Positions 44,501 to 56,200 of a stretch of 64,000 bases of DNA are shown one piece after another. The translations under genes and the position numbers were made by a program. This DNA is from Leucaena leucocephala (taxonomy: Eukaryota > Streptophyta > Magnoliopsida > Fabales > Fabaceae), in assembly GCA_037074615.1 (NCBI GenBank), contig CM073558.1, positions 10,478,001 through 10,542,000 on the forward strand. Reading direction: 5' to 3'. The notes below the pieces were generated by a model. That model saw nothing but the letters and a program-made list of their open reading frames with translations, searched no databases and was not told the DNA's origin. Each line of letters opens with the position of its first letter. The stretch's first letter is position 1.

Positions 44501-47500
44501 TGATAGAACACAAATTATTTATGGTTTCTATAACAATTTTAGGGTCTTATTATGACTTTACCATTCATTCTATGCCTGTATTTGTGCTTCTATGGTAATA
44601 CATGATTGTTCTTGGCAATGTGCTAATTAAAGGTTAAAATGGTAAATTAACCCTTCCAAACTACATAAATATTGTTATCTACTGATTTGGACTTTTACTG
44701 TGAGCTTTGGTTTTGAATTGCAAGTATTTTTGGGGAGAATCAAGTACTAATGTGAGCAAAAAAGAAATCACAAGATGAAAGAAAATTAGATCATGCCTCT
44801 ATGCTTTTTAGTAGTGACCAAAGTGTCCACAGGTCGCGACCTTATTTCTTCTGGAAAGTTTCTATGTGTTTACAGGTCATGACCAATACAAGGATCTGGT
44901 AGCGACTAAAATAGACAATCATTAAAGATGCGCATTTTGGATTAGGTCATGCGAGAATAAAAGGAAGCTGAAGCTACAAATGTCGAGGAGGCTAGTTTTT
45001 GACCTGATTAGGTTAAGAAGCAGTACTCGAATCGTCTTTACACCTTCTCCCAACCTACACACTCATTTTCTATCGTTCTGCATCTTTCCATAGAATCTCA
45101 CATCTCTACACCATTAACCCATCACCTTTTCTACTTTCTTCATGGCATCATATATGGATAGTAATTGCAGTACAGTAAGAGTCATGAGAGGCTAAATCCT
45201 TAGTCTCTTTGTCATATCCTAATTTTTCCCTATCTATATAATACTGATAGAGGAAAGAGGTTTGGAAAGGATTATAACGATGATCAGATGAAATAATAGA
45301 GGTTAAATGAGTCTTGAAGGAAGAAAGGGACCTAAACAAAAATTAGAAAAGTTTAAAGTCCAAAAGTTAAAGTAGAAACAAAAGTTGGGCCAAAAGTGGT
45401 AATTTCTAAAAGTTAAGGGACTTAAATGGAATTAAGTAAAAAGTTAAAGTGTAAAATTGTAATTATGGAAAGGTCAGCCCGAAAAGGGTTAGAATTTCCC
45501 AGAAGTATTTTAGTCCCATATTCCATCAGTAAATAGAGGAAGATACGCTGGTTAATCTAGCATGATACATAAATTTTATTAGGGATCCAGATAGTAAATA
45601 TTTATCTGATAGTTTAAAAGTTATTTAAAATTTTATCAGATTTCATAGACTTCAGATATAAGTGGGGGAATTACAAGAAAGTGTGTCCTATAGTGTTAGA
45701 TGTCTTGGATTTGACAGAACCCCGGAAGGAGTTCTGTATAAAAAGTTATTCCCATATAAGTGAATTTTGACAGGAGTTTGAGAACACCCATTTTCGGATT
45801 ATGGAACTTATCAATATGTAAGCATGGATAGACTGAGATCAGATTACCCCATATATAGGCCCATGATGACGCCAAGGAGGGCCCAAAACCCAGGGTACCA
45901 GTTTATCAGTAGAAGGGGCCAGTGTCCAGAAAAAGTGCGAAATTATGAAAATACTCCTACATAGTTAGATTCTACCAGAGATGTATGGAGGGCATTTTTG
46001 TCATATGGGACAGGAAAAAAACGTGGCATATAGTATAAATATGATTAGTTAGAGTCAGTATAGACCCTGAGGCAATACAAAGAGGGGTGAAAAGAGGACA
46101 CCAAGAGTATTTTGGTCATTTTCCAAGGGATATATGGCAGATAAATGCTCAGTATAACAATGTCAATGGTATGATAAGCCTAGACATTGATTTCTAGGAC
46201 ATAATACATATCCTGGTATATTATCAAAAAAATTAGGAACATAATATAGTCCGGTTGTTGTGAAATTGCTCCGATCAGTGCCGGATTGGACTAGAATTTT
46301 TCCAGAGGCTTCCTACCATGAGAATTTCGCCGCATGTCCCATGAGGTGTCCCATTAGCTGTCCCTTGTGATGTCATCAATCTCCTTTTTGAAAAAGTTAA
46401 ATCCAAGATTAAACGTGAGCCTTTAGATCAAATAGTGCACAAAGTAATCTTGGCCATTGATTTTCCACGAAATTTTCTATAAATACCCCCTCAAATCTGG
46501 TTCAAAACCATGGCCTCAAGAATCTTGGGGAAACTCTTGCAAAATGGAAACTGAAGCCAAGAAAAAAAAGATTCAAGGTACCAAAGTTCAAACAAGCTAG
46601 AGATTAAAGGTAAGCAATCTCTCCTAGCTTATTTTCCTTTGATTTGAGAGCTTGAACTTAGGTTTTTATGGAAAAAAGTTAAATTTTCTCTAAGGGGTTG
46701 TGCTGATCAAAAACCTTAGATGAAAGGGGAAAGAAGAAATTAAAGTTAGAAGTATATGATTGAAGCTTAAACAAGCTAGTTAAGTGATTAGTTGGTGAAT
46801 CAAGTTGATATTCTTGACTTTGCCATGGATGAACCTATTCGGTCTGCACTGTTCATGATGGAAGGAAATGGAATTTCAATGATTTAATGCTTCCATTGAA
46901 TTTATATGATGATTTTATGTAGGATTGGAAATGTTTTGAACCTTGGAAACATTCAAATCTCAAGATTATAGTTTTTGAAATTCTTCACAGTTACTATTCA
47001 CTCACATGAACAGTGATTATAATTTCATGATTTTGATGCTTCCAATAGGTTTAAAATGAAAAGTTGTGTGGGGTAAAGTGGAGAAACAAGTATCGGAAGC
47101 ATTAGAATCAAAATGAGAATTTTTGAAACAATTGTATGCATATGTTCAGTTCTATACAGCAGGCCATGAAGGAGCTGAAATTTCATTATTCTAAGCTCAT
47201 AGATGGATTCAAAAGATGAAATTGTGTAGGATAAAGTCAAGACATCAATTGATTCAAAGGCCAAGTCCATTAGTTAAAATTAAGGAAAATAAGTGAGCTT
47301 AATGTTCAAGAGGAAGTTGTGTTAGTTAAAGTGAGTTAATGCTCAAGGAAATTAGATGATGATGGATGAATGGTTATGTGATATTAGGGATTGATTGATA
47401 TGCACTAAAAGAGCCAGCCACATATCCAAGAGAAGTGAGCAAAAAGAAGTAAGATAAAGTGAAAGAAATCAAGTATGGGAGTTAGTAAACTTATCTTAAA

Positions 47501-49155
47501 CTTATATGCATTAAATGTTATGCTTGAATGTGCTATGGCTTTGTTGAATTGTGTTGCATATGTACTTATGTATGAAGCTCTGTTTCTATGATTACTTTGC
47601 CAATTGTATTTCATATGTTACATGGAAGCATGCATATCACACAATGTTAATACTTTTACAAGAAAGCACAAGTATCTACATTAATGTATGCATTGTTTAG
47701 TAATGTTTGCTACTAAGATTTCCTCATAAATCTCATTCCTTTTCATGTAAACCCAATCCCACAGGTTTATGAATGATGAAAGAGGATGTTGAAGCATGAA
47801 GAAAAGCTAGGGATTGGATAGTATGTATGTTATGTGAAGAATTGTTATGTGTAATGTTGTTGTATGACCAATATAAGTGGTAAAGTTCATGATGTAATGA
47901 AAAATAGTAAATAATGGAATAAATGTATGAAATTTTATAGACATTTAGTTGACATGTCAAGCTTCATTTTGACACCAAGAACGCCTTATTAGGATTTTTG
48001 TACAAAGAGAACTAATTTTCCAAAGTAAAGGACTAGAATCTGTTTCCAGAATTTTTGACCAAATTAACAGTAATTTTTGGCGAATAAACTGTATTGATTG
48101 ATGCATCATTTGGTTTGGAAATTATTTTTCCTTAAATTTCAATATGCTATCTTCATGTAGCTTTTTGAACCACTTCATTTCAATTTTTCTATAATTAATT
48201 ATATTTTTTGAAGTTTGTTGCGTAATCTGGAATACCATATGAACAATAACCCTAGAAAGAGTAAAATTCCAGATTTGGCTAATGGACTTCCAAGGTCTTG
48301 TAAGTGGTTCCAAATGCTACTGAATGGCCCCTAAGACGTATAAAAGTAAGGATGTTACACTCTTGGTGATGGATCTGATATCTTGAGCTCATGGACTATA
48401 CTAGGGAGTTTTTTGTTTTAATCTGCACCTATTTCATGTTTTGATGCTGCTAGATCTAGAGTTTTCATTATATGAATAAGGGATTAAATATCGATTGATT
48501 ATTCTCATATTAGACAATTGTAATTTACTTCAGATGATTTGGATGTTGATTTTTAATATAGTATTTCAGTTTCGATTTTAAGATAGTTGGAATATTATCA
48601 ACATCGTTGTTAAATAATTCAATTGATTGAAATCTATGGTCATCAATCGATGATCATTCGAGGGCTTTTTGATCATCTAATTTAATTGCACACTAAGTAG
48701 TTTTTAATAGTTCATTAAGAGTTTTCAAACTAGCTTTGATCAAAGGAGTTAAAGAATTATTAATGCTCTGGACTCAATCGATCGATTGATATTTTATTTG
48801 AGACTTAGTGATTTCAACACTCCTTTATCAAATTAATAGCAAGGATAGATTGGCCCCCATCATCAAAAGTCTTTTATAACAGATTTCTTTCACAATCCAC
48901 TGAATTTCCATCTTAATAAAAAATACAAAAATATTTACTTTACTACACCCTTACTTTATTGCATCAAAAATCAATTAAACCGCAAAACCCATTTTACTTT
49001 CCCCCAGGTTTTGAATAGTTTTGTCACCTATTTGCTAGGTTTCCAATAAAAAGCTCCTCGAGATGAACGATAGGATTGTGCCTTATACTACATTAATATG
49101 GTGCAATTATTTTTGTTTTAATAAGTTGGACAATGATAATCTATGCTCCAAATCA
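44501..49155 (+). mobile_element. 3' LTR of T, interrupted by B3
   Basis: It begins TGATAGAACAC after the polypurine tract and ends CCAAATCA, matching the 5' LTR end at 81. Without the B solo LTR and one copy of CTCTT it is about 1500 bp (44501-45209 plus 48365-49155). It contains GGTCGCGACC at 44832-44841 and GGTCATGACC at 44875-44884. The last ~80 bases differ from 1-81 at about a tenth of positions by eye, suggesting an old insertion. No gene is present. Confidence 0.85.
45210..48359 (+). mobile_element. Family B solo LTR with perfect target duplication (B3, 3150 bp)
   Basis: It begins TGTCATATCC and ends AAGGATGTTACA, flanked by CTCTT at 45205-45209 and 48360-48364. It is the best reference for family B. 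It has a U3 array of ~30-bp phrases (45330-45480), GATCAGTGCCGGATTGGAC (about 46271), TATAAATA (46478-46485) and a long R-U5. Open frames at 47025, 47405, 47733 and 48122 (all minus) are parts of LTR sequence also seen in other B copies and have no protein features. Confidence 0.93.
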
Positions 49156-49795
49156 GTAGCCACAAGTTCAAAGATAAAGAGACTCCCCAATTTAAGAAAG
49201 AGTAATGAGCAAGAGTCATATAAAGTAATAAAGGGTTGAGTATATTCCCTAGTAAGAGAGTTTTGTGGCATCCTAAGTTAAATGAGTAGTTATCTCAGGT
49301 TCCTAAATAAATGATCAGGATCTAACATATAATATGACAGAGGAAAGAATGCTTTAAAGTTTACCTAGTTAATTGTTTAATTGTAGTGTGCATATGATGG
49401 ATGGTTGGGCAAATTATGTGTTGATGATATGGCTTATATTGCCATAAGTGATGATGAACAGTCGTATCTCCTTGCAATTGTCATATGATGACACACAAGT
49501 TAGAGTATGCTATGATGAATGAATACTCTTTTTTACAATACATGCAGGGTAGAGTATATATTATGAGAAGTTATGTTTCTCCAATACAATATGACATGCA
49601 ATTAAATAATTTAATTTGGTAATGATAAAGTAATAGAAAAGCAATAAATGAGCTTAGAGATGAATGCTAGTAGAAAATCTATAGACATATGATTACAGTA
49701 CTAAGGAAATATCCTTTCAGTAGGGATAAGATACATAAATGATGTACCATGAACATGAAATGAAATGATATGTAGTTATGAAAGATGATACAACT

Positions 49796-49856
49796 TTGAG
49801 AGGTAGCAGTATCTATGTAATAGATCTGAGAGGTAGCAGCGTCTATGTAAGAAGTT
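49796..49856 (+). repeat. Two 30-bp direct repeats
   Basis: TGAGAGGTAGCAGTATCTAT and TGAGAGGTAGCAGCGTCTAT begin 30 bases apart. It is a minor duplication in the non-coding internal region. Confidence 0.7.
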
Positions 49857-50785
49857 AATGTTCTCGCAATAAAGCTAGATTACTCTTATGATAGAGTTAG
49901 ATTGCTTTTAGAATAGAGGCAAGAGAATGGACAATATAGCTCATGTTAGAGCCATGTCAACTAGATAAGATGTACAGATTATGACAAATATGTGCATGGT
50001 AGAGCTTGTGTAGCTCTCTACAATATTAGATAAAGTAAAGTTATGAAAGATGGGAATGACATGAGAAATTCTTGAGTGATAGAGGAAATGAGTAAAGTCT
50101 TAACAGATAATATTGGCTTCTATGATCATTCTCGGGGAATTATCTACTAAGTTAATAACTAAGTGGAAGGGCTAACCTTGTAACTTAGTCTATTGGTTTA
50201 GGTCTTCCAAAGATGAGAATACAATACAATGGAATCGCAGTTCTAGAGGATTGTAGTTAGATCCTGAAAAGGCTTTCGGTTGATCGTAGTAGATCCTGAG
50301 GGTCATAGTAGACCTAGCCTAAAGTAAGAAGATGAATGAGCTATAAGTATAGTATTTCTTTGGAAGGACGAATTACCAAGGACAAGGTGAAAGTTGGGAA
50401 GCCTTAAGTGTTAGTTAACTTATAATAGAGAGAGTACCCCTAATATTAGTTTCAGATAGCCTTATTATTATCATGGACTGAACTCATAATCTTCTTACAC
50501 GAAAAAGGAATTAAGTAATTAAAGTTAAATTTTTAGTCTTGAGTAATATATATTTATGAGTCTACAGATAATATGCCTAGGAAAGAGAAAAATAGTATCT
50601 TATAAGATATGGTAGGGTCAAATAAGAATAAAGAGATCCTTAAGATGAGATTACAGAGAATAAGAATGAGAGACAAATAGATCTTCTAGATGAAGATAAA
50701 AGAGATTAGAAGGCCTAATAGATCCAAAAGAGACAATTTGAAAAGGGTATAAGATAGTAAAGTACCAGGGTTAGAGACTGTTAGC

Positions 50786-50870
50786 CCAGTGCTTTAGATT
50801 TTTATCAGCACTCTTCAGTTAAGTGTTCTTTGGTAAGAGTAACCCGATGATGGGTGACCCCCTGGGAAGT
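50786..50870 (+). other. 5S-rRNA-like segment with Pol III A-box and C-box
   Basis: Similarity to plant 5S rRNA extends from CCAGTGCTTTAG through TTATCAGCACTCTTCAGTTAAG to GATGGGTGACC..GGGAAGT. It covers roughly the 5S region from the CCAGCACTAATGC block to the end of the C-box. The A-box region is AGTTAAGTGTTCTTTGG (50817-50833). The C-box (50849-50870) differs from plant 5S at about one position. Both ends of a 5S gene are degraded, so it is not a functional rRNA gene. An inverted, more decayed copy lies at 52857-52897, within homologous flanks. Confidence 0.72.
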
Positions 50871-52110
50871 TATGAGAAAGGCTATAAATGCTACAGAAGT
50901 TTGGCATAGATGCACAAAGTTATGTAAAATGATAAGAGTTATGAAAAGTTAGAAAGGGTTATGAATAGTAAGTGACTAGAACCCTTATCTCAAGTCCAAA
51001 AAGAGTAGATTTGAAAGGAAAGATTTACAAAATGTTTTCTCTAAAGCCAGCAAAGTTGTGAATTAAAGAGAATGTTAGACTTATGGTATCTTAAGATATT
51101 CTTGATACAGCCAGATACAGCAAGATATACCATGATATGGTGTAAGAAGCACGTAATAAGATACATTATGAGAAACATGTAATGTGATACATGATGAGAA
51201 ATGTGTATTAAGAAGTATAGTAAAAAGTGGCTTTGTAGCTACCTGTGTAAGCGGATTGAGAGGCTCCATTTGGGATGGATAAAATGTTTGAATAAAATGA
51301 TATTAAGATAGTAGTAAGAGCTTTCACTCCTTGCAGGAAATACCAGGCATTATGTTATGTTTGTAAAATATGCTAAAGCTCCAAGCTCCATGTTATAGAG
51401 TTATGCAAGCTCTGAGTGTTAGAGCTGCGCATATTAAGGAAAGGAATGCTTGAGCTATGATCCTAGAGCTTTGTATTCATGAGCAGGTATGTAGTCCTAC
51501 AACATGTTGGCTAGGCATTATCTGTGTTAGAGTCTATGCTCCTACTTAATGATAAAGTAAAGAAAGAATAATTGCATAAGTTCTCTCTATGTACTATGAT
51601 GAATGGTTAAAATTGATATGAGCAACTAGTCAAATTATATAATTTTTAAGAAAATGAAATATGATTATACAAAAATGTGAGATGAACTTTGCGGATGATC
51701 AAAAAATTCTGCTAGATACTCAGATGAGTAATAAGAGTATGCACTAAAAAGTATGATGAGTAGTTGACAAAAACTCCATAATATAGTAATATTGAAGAGA
51801 GTTTTACAGGAAAGAAATGGACACTACTCACAAGTATAGTATAGTGAGTCATCCATATGAAAATAGATACATAACAAGTAAGCAAGTAACAAAATGAAGT
51901 AGAGTTCAACTCTAATTGAGTTGATTCAGAAAAGCAGAGTAATGGCAACAAAGATATGAAGATTTGCATATATGGAAAGTATTCTGCTAAGATATCAATA
52001 TAGAAGATAAGAGATAGATACCATAATCCTTAGTCATAAAGCAAAAAATAATATCTATCCAAGGTAGTTGACTAAGGTGCTAAGTAAATTTTGAGGACAA
52101 AATTTATTTT

Positions 52111-52124
52111 AAGGGGGATAAAAA
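52111..52124 (+). other. Polypurine tract of the B-like internal region
   Basis: AAGGGGGATAAAAA-type purine run directly before TGTTATATCCTAATTTTTCC at 52125. The preceding ATTTTGAGGACAAAATTTA matches the equivalent site in element A. Confidence 0.8.
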
Positions 52125-52204
52125 TGTTATATCCTAATTTTTCCCTATCTGTATAAGACTGATAGAGGAAAGAGATTTATAAAGGATTATGACGATGATC
52201 AGAG
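52125..52204 (+). mobile_element. First 80 bases of a family B LTR
   Basis: It matches the first 80 bases of B LTRs (compare 45210) and ends at GATGATCAGAG. It is followed at 52205-52212 by ATGTTATA and then by the inverted internal region, so the rest of this LTR was lost at an inversion junction. Confidence 0.8.
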
Positions 52205-52212
52205 ATGTTATA

Positions 52213-53263
52213 TTTTTACCCCTAAAACTAAATTTTGTCCTCAAAATTTAATTCGTACCTTAGTCAAATAACTTTGGATATATCTCATGTTTATATACCT
52301 TTCTGCTTTATGACTAACATTTGGGGTATCTATCTTTTATCTTTTCATCCAGCGGAGTACTCTCAACATCTGCCAGCTTTATTTCTTTCTCATGATTTAT
52401 GCTCCCTTTTTCTTTTGTCAACTCAATCAGAGTTGAAGTTTGCTTATTTCTATTTTTATCTGTCATCTATCTATCTGCTTACATTTATGGATAACTTACT
52501 ATATTGGACTTTTGAGTAGTGTCCATTTCTTTCATATTGAACTCTCTCTTAAAATTTGCTGCATTTTGGAGTTTCGGTTAGCTACTTGAAATACTTTTGT
52601 ATCTATCTATCACTTTCCTTTTAATCTAACTACCTATTTCTTTCTTTCTCTTTCTTTCTATACAATTCCTCTATTTGGAACTGATATAAGGGAATACTAG
52701 TATCCCTTATTTTCTCTCCACTAAGCATTTTTATATTATTCTCTACTTATGCTCTTCTGTGTTCATGCTATTCCTTCTTTTTATCATGCTAGCTAGCAAT
52801 GTTCTTTCTTATTATTTTAGAACATCTTTCTAACTTTGTGACTCAAAACTATATTTCTCAGGAGGTCACCATCTCTATGCTACTCTGGCCTGAGCACCTT
52901 TCAGTTAAGTATGTTGCTGGGTTAAGGCTAGATTACTATTCATACTAAGCCCTAGCATACTTTTCTCATAAAACTAAGTTCAAACTTTACTCTTCCTTAG
53001 ACCCTCTTCTCTAGGTCTCTCTGGCCTCTCTAGCCTTTCAATCTCTTCATCCTCATATGAAGGATTTATCTTCTCATACTTGTCTTTTCTCAAGATATAT
53101 GGGGTTCTCCTATTTGTTCCTCAAGCATACTTATACAATATTTTGAATTCCAGTACTCATTTGAATTTGGACTCCGCCTTCATTTAAGAGAAACTAAGTT
53201 CATTCTGTATCTAACAGAGGTTATTTGAGGAAAACCATTATAATAATGTTTTTGGATGAGTTA
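52213..53263 (-). mobile_element. Inverted copy of the 3' part of the B-like internal region
   Basis: Its reverse complement aligns with 50840-52124 with many indels: AGATAGATACC, TTAGTCATAAAGCA, GAAATGGACACTACTCA and the polypurine/pre-PPT end all recur. It includes the inverted 5S-like segment at 52857-52897. The 94-codon frame at 52235-52519 lies in this non-coding repeat and shows no protein features. Confidence 0.75.
52857..52897 (-). other. Inverted 5S-rRNA-like segment
   Basis: Read in reverse, GTGCTCAGGCCAGAGTAG and then GGTGACCTCCTGAGA match the plant 5S stretch from the A-box/intermediate element to the C-box. The next bases in the plus direction (52899-52922, TTTCAGTTAAGTATGTTGCT) match the upstream 5S stretch but in plus orientation. 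The 5S module therefore appears locally rearranged here. Confidence 0.6.
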
Positions 53264-56200
53264 TGTCATATTCTAGTTTTTCCTATTTGTATAAGACTGA
53301 TAGAGGAAAGAGGTTTATAAAGGATTGTGATAATGATAAGAAGGAATGATAAAGTTTAGATGAGTCTTGAAGAAAGAAAGGGACTAAACTAAAAAGTTTA
53401 AAAGTTCTATGGTGTAAAAATGAAAGTAGACATAAACTTTGGGCTATTAAGTGTAATTATGAAAAATTGAGGTCCTAAAGTATAATTTTCAAAAGTTCAG
53501 GGGAAAATGGTAATCATTGAAAGTTGAGACGAAAAAAACCCAAAAATGCGCAGAATTAGTTCAGTCCCAAATTTTTCCAGTAAATAGAGAAAATTATTCC
53601 TTCAGTTTGACTCAACACAAAATTTTAATTTGAGGTCCCAAAAAATTGATATGAATTTTAAATAAAGAAAAATTAAGATTGTATCCTCTAGACCTCAGAA
53701 TCAGATGAAATTTGGCAATAAATTATTATAATTAACATAATAATTTATGAAACTGACATAGCTCAAAAAGGAGTTCTTTAGAATTTATTACAGAATTTTC
53801 AGTAGATTAAACTACTTGATAAATACATTTTGGGGGAATTTTTCGTGAGTTGAACCCATAAAAGTAGTGGACCATGTAGAAGGCCCAAAATGGGATCTTA
53901 TAGGCTAAATAATATTTTTAGATACATATGTGAGCTAGGGCTAATAAAGACTCAGAAAAATTCAAAATTATGAAAATGCCACTAAGTATACCACTGTGTT
54001 GTGTCATTAAGCCAAGGTAGAAGAAGGGCATTTTGGTCATTTGGACAGGGTCAAACACGTCAAGGGAAGTACTGGGATGAATAATCAGAGTCAATACATA
54101 CCTTGATAAGATGTAAAGAGGTGTGAAATAACAATTATACCCTTAGGGTTAATGTAGTTCAAGATAGTGAACTAAGGGCATTTCAGTCATTTGCTAAGGG
54201 ATCTCAAAAAAATTAGATTAAAAAAGTAGTTCGATTTTTAAGAAATCAGACTAAGCCGGTACTGGATTAGACTAAAACTTTTTCTAGATGGTTCCTCCCT
54301 TTGTAATTTTGTCACATGGGCTATGAGGTGTCCCTTGACGATGTCATGGATGATGTCATCTCATTGGCTTCTAGAGCAAGCTAATTCAAGATCAAATATG
54401 AGCCATTAGATCAAATAGTGCATAAAGTGATCTTGGCCATTCATTTTCCATGGAATTTTTCTATAAATACACCCATTTTTCTGCACAAAACCATGGCCCT
54501 TGAAACCCTTGGGGAGGTGTTGATCAAATGAAGAGTCAAGCTAAGGCAAAGAAGAATTAAAGGACCAAAGTTCAAGCTAGCTAGGAATTAAGGTAAACAA
54601 TCTATCCAAGCTTATTTTTTCTTGATTTGGGAGATTGAACTTACAGTTTTCATAGAAGAAATATGAGGTTTCTCTAGGGTGTATATGCTGTCCAAAAACT
54701 CTAGATGAAATAGAAAGAAGAAATTAAAGTTAGAATTATGTTATTGATGCTTAAACAAGCTAGTTAGATGATTGGTTGCTGAATCAATTTGATATTCTTG
54801 ACTTTGCTATGGTTGAGACCTTTTGGTATGCACTGTTCATGATAGAGGTAGATGGAATTTTAATAATCTAATGCTTCCATTGAATTTATATGATAATTTT
54901 GTGTGGGATTGGATAGTTTTGAACCTTCGAAGCATTAGAATTGAAAGTTGTAATTCTTAGAATTTTCTATTATTGTTCACTCACTTGAACATGATTAGAA
55001 TTTCATGATTTTGATGCTTCCAATGGTTTTAAAATCAAAAGTTGTGTGTGATAAAGTAGATAAACAAGTATTGGAAGCATAGGAATCAAAATGAGTATTT
55101 TTGGAAGAATTGTATATATGTTGCAAATCTATCCAGAACAGTTCATATGAGCTAGAATTTCATGATTCTAAGCTCATAAATGGATTCAAAAGATGAAATT
55201 GTGTAGGGTAAAGTTAAGACATAAATTGATTAATGTCATATCCTAATTTTTAGGCCTAGAAACCTAGAATGTAACCTGAAAAAGGTATGCTACCAAGCCC
55301 TATTGAGCAAAAGTCCCAGAAGTATACATATGATGTTCAGGGACTAAACTGCAAGAAAGTGAAAGTTTAGGGACTAAATTGTAAATAGTGAAAGTCCCTG
55401 GGGCCAAAATGGTCATTTTAGAAAAGAAAGGGATGTTTCTTGGGAATTGAGCCACCATAGTGCTTGAGCTTAATCAAAGGCCAAGATAGCATCCCAGATA
55501 TTCAAAAATGTAGCCCAAGAGGGATGTGGGCCCAAGTGGCATTAAAATATTAGTTTAATACTTTTCAATAAAGTAAAGTGACCCGGAAAAAGATAGAACT
55601 GGGGAAAGTGATCTGGGATCATGAGGTGGCATAAAAGGGACCCACAAGGCGTCACATAGCATGATTCTAGGAAAAGAAGAAAAGTTAAGGACACATGTCA
55701 TGATTCTAGGAAAAAGTAGAAAAAACTAAAGGATACGTGGCATAATCTCAGTCGTTCATTCAGGGAAAAGACTCTGGAATTCTTTAGAAGTGCTGAGTCA
55801 GCTGGTGAGGTGTCCCAAGGGCCCCACCATTGCGCCACCTAGCATGTAAGGTATCACATGGATGATGTCACTTTAATGAGTCATCTAGGATGATGATGTC
55901 ATCATGATGATGCAGGCAAAGCTTCTTAAGGAAGCTAAGCAATATGATCAATTCATCGTGATTCAATCTGGACTATCCATTCCACCTCCTTTCACCTATA
56001 AATAGGCACTCCCCTTTCCATTCTACTCCACAGCCAAGAGCAAGAAACAAGAGAAAGAAGATACAAAAAGAGAGAGAGAGAGAAAGGAAGAAAGGAAGAG
56101 AGAGAAAGGAAGGAGTTCTGGTGGAGTTAGGAGCAGTCCAAGGAGCTTAGGGATTTGGCTAGCTTAGGAATAAGGTTATGACCTATGAAAAGAAGGAACC

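Larger units (their letters stand above)
49156..52124 (+). mobile_element. Non-coding internal region of a B-like element (LARD-like)
   Basis: It lies right of T and is presumably the DNA into which T inserted. Its right end has the pre-PPT palindrome ATTTTGAGGACAAAATTT, a polypurine tract (52111-52124) and an LTR start of B type. Despite 3 kb of length, no gag or pol motif is visible in any frame, so the element looks non-autonomous. It holds a 5S-rRNA-like segment at 50786-50870. Open frames at 51081 and 51712 (minus) have no support. Confidence 0.6.

Noticed and set aside
50786..50870. A functional 5S rRNA gene
   Set aside because: Only the middle and 3' portions resemble 5S, both ends are degraded, no T-run terminator follows, and it sits in a retrotransposon internal region.
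52235..52519. 94-codon frame, hydrophobic and Tyr-rich
   Set aside because: It is in an inverted, AT-rich non-coding internal region. The homologous plus copy is not open and apparent membrane segments reflect T-rich codons.
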